DNA from: Branchiostoma belcheri
Lineage: Eukaryota; Chordata; Leptocardii; Amphioxiformes; Branchiostomatidae
Direction: 5' to 3'
Length of the DNA: 64,000 nucleotides
Assembly (NCBI RefSeq): GCF_001625305.1
Contig: NW_017803985.1
Coordinates: forward strand, 41,199 to 105,198
How positions within the stretch are numbered: the first letter of the stretch is position 1; each line of letters begins with the position of its first letter. Positions 31,258 through 43,200 of this stretch are shown one piece after another. The notes under the pieces are model-generated. The model saw nothing but the letters and a program-made list of their open reading frames with translations, was not told the origin of the DNA and did no database searches. Made by a program: the position numbers and the translations under genes.

Positions 31258-34200
31258 GCGCCATTACTATGGCAAAGTTTATGCAAATTACTGGTATCAA
31301 TATGTTCTCCATTGTTCATTGACAGACATCAATGGATGTGCCAGTAATCCATGCCGCAATGGTGGAACCTGCTCGGATGGAGTCAACATATACACGTGTG
31401 TGTGCAGGCCTGGGTTCACAGGGACACAATGTGAAACAAGTAAGTGGAAAGGTTTTTTTAATAGTCGAAATTCAGTCCTTCTATCCTGTTGTTTCCTGTA
31501 CATGAAAGGTCTTGAAAATGGGTTTAATGCTAGGGTGACGAATGCTAGGGTGACGAAATTTGAATGGTAGGTAGGTCTTGTGCTTGGGAAGAAGTGACAT
31601 GAGTTTAGGCGTCCTAGCATCTTGCTCTGGAACTGCAGGGGCGTTAGTTGAAAACTGTTTAAAGGCAGTTAACTCAAGAGCCGATTGATGGATCGTCGTG
31701 ATTTTTGGCATGTGGGTAGCTGAAATAATGCTTTACATAATAATATCACAATTATACAAATATCAATGTAATTTGCATAATTAATGAGAAAATGTTATAA
31801 TTACACAGTGGTAACTGCCTGGAATTTCATACTTGGGATATTTGAAAGTTATGTGAAGGTAAACATAATTAAACATAACTTATTAAGAAAAAGGACCTCA
31901 TTTGCATAATTGATGAGGAAATGCTATAATGGCATTCTTTGATAAGATAAGACTGGCTTCTGGTGTAGAATATGATCAGATATAATTGATGCAATATAGG
32001 GGACCCCAGAAAGTGCGAAATGGAACGAAATGGAACGAAATGGAACGAAACGGAACGAAATATGTATGAAGGAAAGCCGTTAAGCCATTTGTGCGTTGGA
32101 ACGGCGACGTTAGTGTCCGCTCGACGTCCAAACGACAACGTTAAGATTGATGGTATTCTTAGAACCGCAACGTTATAAGATCGATCAGGGTACGTTAAGA
32201 ATAAAGTGCCCGCAACGTTATAAGATGGATCAGGGTACGTTAAGAATTAAGTTATAAAAACAATTAATTGAGTTTTGAGGTGAGCAGTCAAAGTGTTCTT
32301 TTTGTGGTCTCTGTCTACCCTAGCGGTATGCCCATGGGGAGGAATTTTATCACCAGCCGCGTCCCTTACATGTGCACAATGAAATGAAATAGATAGCAAC
32401 AAATAAGAAACGGAACTGTTTAAAACTTTGAATACAGAAGTGAGTGGTGAATAAATAATATGATGTGTTTTATTTCTTGAACCTATTCATTGCTGTGTTT
32501 GTGTGGCTAATTTCTTCCTGAAAATGTGGGCACGGCGTGCAAAAACTGCGTTAGATGATATGCGGGGTGATTAGCACGAAATCATGAAAGGGAAACGGAA
32601 CTGAGTATGGAAGTAAGGACGGTAAAATTTCATTTTCAGAATTCACCAAAAGTGCATGAGGCAAGCGTTATTATACAGCGTTGTTTTTTTGTTTTTACTT
32701 TTTGCTGTGTTGGCTGGGGTGGAGCTAAATTCTTTCCCCCGCATGTGAATGATCCGCCATTGTTACCGACGGTTGGCAAAAATTATTTACCGGGACTTTT
32801 CACCGTGGTTCAAAACGTCCTGAAAGTCCCCACTCATAGCTCATTGATATTGATGAAAATAAGATGTCAATCACACTTGTCACCATTGACAACTGTCCTT
32901 GATTGGTTGACACTTTTGTGGGCCGGCTCTAGGAATGTTTACCTTGCTGCATGCCCCCCTGCAAATTTTTCCCGCCAACTGTTCTATTCATGTGCGCAAT
33001 TCTCCTGATCCGCAATTGTTTTAATTTCACACATTCTAACAATACATAACGTGGGTACAAGGTATTATCATTTTCTGGCCTGGTGCAAACACAGACCATC
33101 GATCCTAACTCTTTGTGTAATTCAGTTGCGATCAAAACGTAAAAATACTCATTTAGCGGCGGCCAAGAGGTTGCCCTTGACCCGGCAAGAATTCGAAGAA
33201 CGCCGATAAGCCAAAATCCTTGATGAGACTACATAATACTAAAAACGCCCTTTTCTACAAAATATAAAATAAACCCTGATTCGTACTGTAAAAATGATCT
33301 TGTTTGAAAATATAACAATTGATACAAAGTAATAAACGTTACATTACGAGTGTTATTTTGTAACAAATGCCGACACCGATCTTTCTGCTCTGCGTTGTTG
33401 TTTTGATTTGGTCAGCGCCATCTTGGTTTCCGTATTATTGTAAATTAGCGCATGAACCGCCAGTGTTTCTTGAACGCAACAAGTTTAGATCTTTTAATTT
33501 TAGACATCCCCGCGAGTTGACACTTATTCTGTAGTTGTCTTTTTATTTCCTCTGGACATTGTTTCCGAGATCGGCAACACTTCTTGCGGGCAGGCAGAAA
33601 ATCGACAACAAGGACGAAACATTTCGGCTAAAATAATGCCGCAACAAGTTACTACACAAAGGAAAAACTCTTTGACTACTCAACTCAAAACTCACTTTAT
33701 TATTAACGTACCCTGACCTTACAACGTTGCGGTTCTAAAAATACTATCAATCTTAACGTTGACGTTTGGACGTCGAGCGGACACTAACGTCGCCGTTCCA
33801 ACGTACTTCATACATATTTCGTTTCATTTTGTTTCATTTCGTCCCATTTCGTTCCATTTCGTCCATTTCGTTGCATTTCGCACTTTCTGTACACCGCAAT
33901 TGGGAATCATATTTGCACAATCATTCAGGGGGATTAATCTATAATTTCTTAAAGGCTAACATTATTTGGCGAAGGTATGAGATCGTTGAACTCTAGTTTT
34001 AGATGTGTTTGTGTAATGTTTTGTGTCTGTGCTAGGGGCCATTGAGCCTGAAATAAACAATAAATAAAATAAATAATGGTACGGTCCAAAAAGGGGTCGG
34101 TTAAACTAATAACACGTTTGAGGTTACGGTCTGATAACCAATGGCAAATTAATCCTTCTGATTGGTCGACGCCTTCTAGCTATATGATGATATATGATGC

Positions 34201-37200
34201 TATTCTAATCAAGTAATCCCGCGCGCAGGTGGAGAAACAGAATAGAACAGATTAAGAAGCAGGTGTTATAAACAGGTGAGACAGGTGAGGGTAGTCATGT
34301 GCCTTCAGCCCTATAAAACACAAAGTATAGAGAGATACCACGCAGTACGTGAGGAGGCAGGACCGAGAGAGATGGCTCAGCGACCGCAGGCGCCTCGTGT
34401 CCTCCAGCCCCGCCCGCCCCCACCGGCACAGCAAGTACCCGTGCAGCCACCGGCCGCCGCTGCACAGCCTCCGGCCGCCGCCGCTTAACCACCGGCCGCC
34501 GCAGGGCAGCCTCCGGCCGCCGCAGGACAGCCAGCACCAGGCGTGTTTCAGCCACAACCAGACAATGGGGCGCGAGTTGATCAGAACCAGGTGGACTATC
34601 AAAGTTTGCTCTTTTAGTAGTATATCTAATATATGAACGTGGAGAAGCATGCTATGTGAAAGTTAAAGAAGTGTCGCATGGTAGTTGTGGTAGGGAATTG
34701 AATCTGCATATGTATATGTATAGGCTCGAAACGGTGGTAATTGATTGGAGTAGAAACAAAAGGCAGGTGAACGGAATGTTATCCGGTAATTCGATTTCCA
34801 TTAATTCATATGGCTGCTCATTGCAGCCGGGAGGGGCCGGAAATGAGTGCCCCGGTATAAGGATGGAAGGTTCACCGTCAATTAACGTTTATTACTTGTG
34901 CGTTATCCTACTTGGAACGCAGGATATGGGCGGAATGGTTTGCCCGGTGTAGAAGGAAGGTGGTCCATGAATTTTAGTTGTATTATTTTACAATTGATGA
35001 GGAGAGCGGAATATGGGCGGTATGATTTGCCCGGTAGCTCTGTGAGTGGTGCACCATTGTTTTGTCGGAAGCACATCACGTAGTGCGGAATGTACTCTGA
35101 TAATGGGTCGCCAGGTGGCGTCTTGATATAACTGGACATAAGTGTATACACGGTGCGAAAGGTATAAAACAATATTATAATAGAATTGCAACAATATGGC
35201 GACAAAGGGAAGCCGATACCAAAGTACAAGAACGTGAGCCCTCATCCCCCATTTACTCTTTTGAAGGGCCTTTGAATAACATGGGGAACGAATAACAGGT
35301 CTCGATATAGTTCAAAGAGTATTAATATAATCTTATCGTTCTGAAGAAATGAAATAAGATTGTGGGCACGAACAGATCAAATTTCTATGAACTTGCCTAA
35401 TTATAATCTATTGATACTTGTTGAGGTAAAATACTGTACAACGCACACCACTCTTAAACTCAGCACTATTTCGGGATGCATGCCGGTACTCTGGGCTACC
35501 CTGGTCATTCTGAGCCAGTGGACCCCGGGGTACTGGTGGCGTCTCCCTCTGACTTCTGCACTCCTGACTCGTGCTTTGTTAATCTTTTAGCTGGCTTCTT
35601 GTGCTGAGAACCAAGACAGCCTGAAACTGAACGAGATCCGATGGGTAGACTTAGAGGGAAGGCCCACCAGTACCACGGGGCCGTTACCGTCAGCGGAGTT
35701 TGGAATGGAATATTCACAACATGGAATATATATATATATATATATAAGCGAAGTAATAATATTGATAATCATGCGGGTAAAAAACTGGATATAAAAGAAT
35801 AGATGGAAGACTACAATTACAGGTATAACGATAATAGTCTTAACTAAGGTAGGGGAGGAGAGGAATAAGGCATTGGGGGAAAGTAAGTTTTGGGAGAGTA
35901 ATATTGAATAGATAAGGTCTGGGGGAAAAGTGAAGTAAGGTTTGGGGATTATTGGGAGGAGGGAGTAGAGTGGGAGGGGAGAAGAAACGGTGAAGGTCTG
36001 TATGAATAGGAACTAGAGGAGTAGAAGCGGAGGAAGTGGAGGACGTCCCACTAACACACAATATCATTCCCCATACCTAACATGTGAGATGTCTTCTACA
36101 CCGGAGCGGAGGGATACTTGATTTGGATAGGTTACTATTCTAATCAAGTAATCCCGCGCGCAGGTGGAGAAACAGAATAGAACAGATTAAGAAGCAGGTG
36201 TTATAAACAGGTGAGACAGGTGAGGGTAGTCATGTGCCTTCAGCCCTATAAAACACAAAGTATAGAGAGATACCACGCAGTACGTGAGGAGGCAGGACCG
36301 AGAGAGAGGGAAACAGCGGACGTAAGGAATGAGGGGAGGGTATGATGGTTAAGGAACTTAAAAAAAAAAATACACACACACATAGGACACTTAGTCACTT
36401 AGAAGCATAGCTCCGTCAGTGGAGGACGTCCCACTAACACACAATATCATTCCCCATACCTAACATGTGAGATGTCTTCTACACCGGAGCGGAGGGATAC
36501 TTGATTTGGATAGGTTACCCTGCCAAGAGGTGTATACGGTTAGATAATCCCTGGTCAGTGCTATAACCACCGAATAAACCACCAATTTAGCGTAGGTGGG
36601 GCATTAACCCTACCTAGACGGGAGGGGGGGGGTGCTTAAAGTGCTAGAACGGCGAAACTTGGTGACTTTTCCTAAAATATTGTTGGCAACAATTCTCTAT
36701 CATTGGAATAAGATAATAATTGTTTGTGTTTCTGACAACGGCTTATTTCTGACTCGGTTGGGTTAAGGTAGCCTGTGGCATACTATGAGTAGTATTTCAT
36801 GCATATGCCTGTAACTTTTGATAGCTTGGTCGCACCACAAATAACTTCACACAGGTCTAGTAGTACTTGAAACACATTGAATAACTGTTATTTTGTTTTT
36901 ACTACTTCTGTATTTTGGGGTTAAAAATCAACATTTTGGTTAAAAAAAAGCTGTTTACTTCATGGCTCTACGCGTAAACGGTAACAACACCTTTCATCAT
37001 GATATTTTACAAGTAGAAAGCCAACCCCCTATTTATTATTTTGCTCCGAGGCTATTTTGTGTAAAATGACAGTTACATTGTTTTTTGGGGCCAAAAACGA
37101 CAGAAACAGCTATTTTTTCTGTCACTTTTCGTTAAAAAATCGCCACATTTAAAAAATATCGACTTATATGCAAAATAGCCTCGGACAATTTTGATAAAAA

Positions 37201-40200
37201 AGTGATAATACGTAAACATGGATTACTCTAAAGATCAATTATGCTGTTTTCAGCTGCGCGTAAAGCCGTTTATGTCATAGTCCGTGAATAAAATGCATGA
37301 CAACGCGGGTTTACAGGGAAAACATAGAAATGACCGCGAATGACCCCGAATTCGAACACGCGTTCTATTCGAATGACGTCATATCGAACATGGTGGAACA
37401 TGATTCGGGTTCGAAACATGTTTGTGGCCATCGTACAGACACACGCCCGAACTCAAACATGAATATCAGCCTAGGCCGCCTTAACCCAACCGAGGACGAT
37501 ATTTTTGGTGTTTTTATAGGGATTTCTAATATTTCACTGCTAGCGTTTTTGGCTTGCAATATTCTATACTACAATGCCAATGATACTGTCTTGCCACAAT
37601 ACAGACACCAAAACATAAGATTAAACATTAATCCATACCATAGTATATATAGTGTTTGGAATATAACAAACAAGCCTATATATATATATATAGTCCTCTC
37701 ACCTGTCATTTGGGAACTTGTAATCAATGAGGTGGCTGTAGTTTCCTCAGCTGCAGAGTAAAATATTATGATGAAAAAAAAAAACTTAAGTGATTTTTCA
37801 AGATCGGTGTAATAAGACCGGTCAAAACAAAGTTAAGTTATATTGAAACTGAATTATTTACAAGGCACCCCTGCAAAATAAGCAACGTTGCAGCTGAGTT
37901 GCAATCATATCCTAGCATGCAGTTTTAGATTAGCTACTGATCTAAGCATCTTTATAATCCTGTAAGTAGGATCATCATATTAGCCAACAGTGGAAGCATA
38001 TCCATACCTAACGGTACAAACTGTCAGTCTCTCAGTTTAAAAATGATTAAATCACTGTTCCTGTCTTTACAGTTGAACTGATGTAATCTCAACAACTATT
38101 TTTTAGATATCTGTAAAGTTAGAAAATTTCAATGGATAATACAAATACCTAAGGTTTCTATCACTGTAGTAAAATTTGAGACTGAGCTCTTACCTGCACA
38201 TATGGCGTACTTGTTGTATTGTGTTCCGTAAACACAAATCCTGTGGTTGTCCAAACCACAAAACCCATCCGGAGGTTGGAACACATAGGTTTCATCAAGG
38301 GGTTGACAGTAATGATGGCCTACACCTGGGCACATCTTTGCGGCAAGGGCATGATGGATCCAGCAGTCGCTGCCACCGTCATACCTGATGCATTCTGGGG
38401 ACCAGCTCCTGGTACACGTACCAGTTCCCGATTCTAGACAAGGGAATTTCATCCCTGCAGCCTCACATGCGGTCTTCAGTTTGATGCCCGTCATTTGACC
38501 TGTTACCCTTATTTTGTAAAACGACCAAGCGTCAACAGTAGCCAGGTACTCCTGTTCGCCTGTAAGGACGGAAAAAAGTGCAATTTACTAAGGTTATATT
38601 ACTATACTCTAACAGCGGTCGCTTAAAGTACACATCTCAATATAATACAAAGTTCTAGTTGTGACTAACCCTATCGAAAACACTGCCCATAATGCAGTTT
38701 GGTTGCAATCAAAGGTCTGCCAGAAGACGCAGAATAAAACCAAGGACGTGCTTGTATGCCCCATGCTGGATTCTAGTCATGGGGCATTCGATTACAACAC
38801 CTAATTGGGATGAAGTGTTTGATAAAGCCCCAATAGACGGCAAGACGGCAGCCTTCTACCGCACTCTTCATTAAAGGAACACACAAATTCTTTCAACAAC
38901 AGAAAGCCAGACTGCACCACAAGGACAATTCGTGGTTTTTTGCTTACAGCATTACGGGAGTCTGATCCATAACTTTTCCAGTGGACGAATTATATATATT
39001 TTACTCATTTATTTTGGAATAAAGAGCCTCATTTGCATGAATTACATCTTTATTATATTCATTGGCATTCTTATCTTAACCCTACCTAGACCGGGGGGGG
39101 GGGGCTAAAAGTGCCCGCGCCAACTTTGATGTCACCTAGCGTCTGAACGGCTAGGGCTAGAACGGCCAAACTTGGTGACTTTTCCTAGAATAATGTTGGC
39201 AACAATTCGCTATCATTGGAATAACATAATAATTTTTTGTGTAGCCATGGCAACGGGTTTCTGACAGGCATTTTTTGCTAAATTTAGTACTTTTTGTTTT
39301 AACAATAGAATTTTATGGGTTTTATGTCAGGTTACTCATGGTTTCTAATATTATTAATAGCATCCGATATAATTTTCTGTAAATTTTATCATTGACTATG
39401 CATAATTTATGCTAATTTGATGACGTCAATGGCCAAAATCCAAGATGGCGGACCATATCATTAGAACGGGTATATACAGGTTATTCTCCATAAAATTTTA
39501 TCAATACTTCCATTTCTTTTTCCAAAAAAGGTTAAAATGAAGGTCTTTTGTATGTTTACCATGTATTTTAGGCTTTATCATGAAAAAAAATATTTTTTAA
39601 AAATTCAAGATTGATGATCCAAGATGGCGGATATCTTAAATATGCATGACTTCATTTTATGACGTCACCGGTGTTGCTTTTACCAACATAAGACTTAGTA
39701 CACCCTAATATTCTGTCATAAACACTTTTGGTAAAGTTGAGTTGAAAACCATTTAGTTTTGAGGGAAAAACCTATCTATATGGTTTTGGCCGATAAAATC
39801 GCATTAATGACGTCATAATGACGCCATATGACGTCATAACGACATAAAAATTATAGATATGATAAATTTTCACTAGTACACGACCCTTTAAAAATGTGGT
39901 GGTCATACGACATACCGTTCGCGAGTTCTGAGGGGGGGGGCAAAAGAGCCCTCCCCCGGTCCCCCCATACCAAAAAAGCCCGGTCTAGGTAGGGTTAACA
40001 AATAATTATGAAAATTAGGTCGGTCTAAATAAATTAATATTCACCTGTACGTAACGTGTAAATGTGGCAAGTATTAAATTATTAAGAAATTTGCAGTTAT
40101 CAACATGAGATTGTAAGTTTGTCATTTATCATGAAAATTAGGATTTTATTTATAATAATAATAGTTTATTGACAACAATCCTTGTACATGGCAGCGTTTA

Positions 40201-43200
40201 AACCGCTGAATTGCGTACACAGGTTTAAAAACAAATAAACAATAAGGTGGGCTAAACAAACAAAGGACATTGACAAACTAGGTACAAACAACTTAAACAA
40301 ATACTAGCTGTACGCAGTTATAAATTAGATATATAAGTGATTAAAAACAATATTGGTCCGGTACTGGGAGATTTCAACGTAGGTCTACTTGTTTATTTAA
40401 CAAGTCAGTGAAATAGGGGATTGGGCTCGTTTTGTACCGCTTTGTTTTCGTCAAAGGGATGTCGAGTTGGTTTGCCCCCTTCAGGCATCTGCCATGGATG
40501 TCTGAGCGGGATGGGGGTAACCAATGTCGGAACGAAGGGGAGTTAAGGAGGGACTTTGCAAACTTAAGGCTAAGGGTTTCTCTTCTTTTCTCTAGGGACG
40601 GCAAACATAATTGGGACAGGGCGATGTTGTAAGACGTGTACAGGGGGCCAAGGATTATCTTTACTGCTCGTTTTTGTATGCGTTCGATTTTTATTACTTG
40701 ATGTACAGAGATACTTGAATTCCAAACTGGGGCCGCATATTCAAGGGTCGGGCGTATGTATCCTTGGTAGAAATCGCAAAGGTCTTGAACAGGGAGTCCG
40801 GAATGTTTCAGTTTCTTCAGCCAGAAAAGACGTGAGCTCCCCTTCTTTGTTATAATTTCAATATGTTTGTCCCATTTCAGGTCCCCCGAGAGCCATAAAC
40901 CGAGAATACAGGCGGATTCGGTATATATAAGGGGCTTATTATGAAGTGTTATATTAGGGGGTGGGGGACAGTCTCTCATAAAGGAAAAGGTCATGAGCAT
41001 ACACTTCTCGTCATTTAGCTTCATGTCATTATTAATTGCCCAAGAGTCTAGTCGGTCCATAGATGATTGAATTAGGCTCGCTTCACAGAAAAGTCTGCTC
41101 TCGCATGACGACAGGTCATCTACGTATTTATAACGATTTAGCATGTCATCTTGTAAGGCGTCATTGGCATATATAAGAAAAGAATCGGCCCCAATTTAGT
41201 GCCTTGAGGCACTCCAGATGAGATTCCCTCCCAGGTTGAGGATTTGGTACGGTATCGGACGCACTGGCTACGGTTTGTAAGGAAGCTACATATCCAAGGC
41301 ATAATTGACGCCCTTACCCCACATGTCAACATCTTGTTAATTAGCTTGGTGTGGTTTATCCTATCGAATGCTTTACTGAAATCAGTTATTAGTAGTGTTT
41401 GAACGCTTTTAGGGGTTTCAGCACCAAGGACTATGTAGTTAATTAAACTGGTTAGATAATGGACCGTAGACCTTCCTTTCCTGCTTCCAAACTGATTGGG
41501 ATCTATCACTTTGCCTATGTCCTGAAGAATCCACTTAACGATGTAGGATTCAAATGTCTTTATAAGAATGGAGGTCAGGGATATTGGTCTTAATGTTTCG
41601 AGAGAGGCTGGTATCTTCTTAGGAACTGGGGATTTTTATATAGTATTTGCCAATTTTTGCCTCATTTAAATGTGTTTTATGGTCAAATAATCGAACGAAA
41701 CGAATATATTAATTTGCACAATTAATTGCATAATTGTTGTAAATTAAAATGTAAAGGAGTACAACCGAACTGTTAAATCCAGAAAAAATAATGTTTTAAC
41801 CAAAATAACAGGATCTTCCAAAAACTGGTTGTTAAAATCCCGTTGCAACGAAAATCTATAAAATCATAATAAATTCAAAATTGTTATCAGATATATTTTA
41901 TGAAAAGTTACCAAATTTAACAGTTCTAGCGCAAGCCCTTTAACGCTATCTGATACTAAAGTTGGCGTGGGCCTCAAAAGCCCCCTAGCATTTAAAACCT
42001 GGTCTGAATGGGGTGGCTAAAATCGTATTTACTACTACAGGAAAGCGATATTACCTATTAACTAAATATTTTACAGAAAATTCGTACGTCCTAATTAAAT
42101 AATCAAGGTCTAGTTGTTAAACAACTATCATATCTGACCGATGTGGATTTTCTACTAATCTATTAATCTTTTTTTAATCCTGCTACTGAGGTTATCATTT
42201 CTGTCAACGAATAAATTTTCAAACTGTTAGTCTCTCTGTGATAAAGAACTTTCCCGAGGAAGGGAGGTGGTTTAGATAGAGGGAGGGGTGCTTGGTTTCC
42301 GTTTTTGAAGTGAGTGACGTGGAAGAAAACCTAACCTACCTCCAATCTAACCCTAGTCTAACCCTAGTAAGTCTAACCCTAGCCCTTCACAATAATGCCA
42401 ACTCTAACCTAAACTCTAATACCAATCCTAATCCTTACCCTAAACACTACTCTCCAAGTAGAGGTTGTGGGGGAATAATCGTTACCTTTTTACATATGAC
42501 CATTTTTTTTTGTCTTGATCCCCGCCGGTGGCCGCGGAGCTTCTCTGGCTAATGGATACTGCCTGGCCAATTTGATACTGTCTTTTTGTCACCGAGAGAG
42601 ATCTGCTTGGGGATTACTAAACACCTGACCTCACACGTATGCGGTAGGTCAAGGATTTGGATTAACACAGGATCGTCGGATGTGGTTGATGTGATCACTT
42701 TTTACGATAACTCTAGGAGCTATCAAACGATTGCCGAGACCTTAAATAATTAGTTTTGGGGCTCCCTAGCGGCTTGTAATATGGTTCTGTTGTGTAATTT
42801 CTAGAGTAAAACGTTTTTGTTTGTAAAGAAAGAACCTGCAACGACCATAGGGCGTATGTCAAATAATTATCACAAAATTGACACCTTGCCGATTGACGAC
42901 TTTTAGTCTGTGTACCAAACCTTTGGATTGCTTGGGTCGATTTTTCAGCGTTTAGCTCATGGCGTTCAAGTTACCAGGCTATACCACTTCTGCCTTCTGC
43001 TTCATAAAATACGTCAGCCACTAGTACTCAAACAAAAGAACCAGTCGAAAGACCAGCTGTTGAATATTCGATTTTCTAAAACTCGGCAGACTGCTCTGGG
43101 GCCGAGAACAGCGTTAGCGGATGAACGAGAGCAGATATTAGCCTCCGACTTTAACCATTTCCCCCCAGAAATAAACAATACAAGGCCGGTTATGGAGGTG

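Larger units (their letters stand above)
34200..36518 (+). mobile_element. DIRS/Ngaro-like element with split direct repeats (non-autonomous)
   Basis: Repeat A (173 bp, apparently identical) is at 34200-34372 and 36135-36307. Repeat B (101 bp, apparently identical) is at 36035-36135 and 36418-36518. The order is A1 - internal - B1A2 - B2, the split-direct-repeat layout of Ngaro/PAT-like tyrosine-recombinase retrotransposons, not that of an LTR element. A contains a TATA box (34312-34318) and ends at the ATG of a Pro/Ala-rich, Gag-like frame. No reverse transcriptase or recombinase frame is seen in the 1.66-kb interior, so it would depend on a helper. Identity of the repeats suggests recent activity. 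Confidence 0.75.

Noticed and set aside
31162..31347. 61-aa Thr/His repeat ORF
   Set aside because: Translation of a CA microsatellite.
34200..36518. Ordinary LTR retrotransposon
   Set aside because: No single repeat flanks the element; the two repeat pairs are split and overlap at the B1/A2 junction, which is not an LTR layout.
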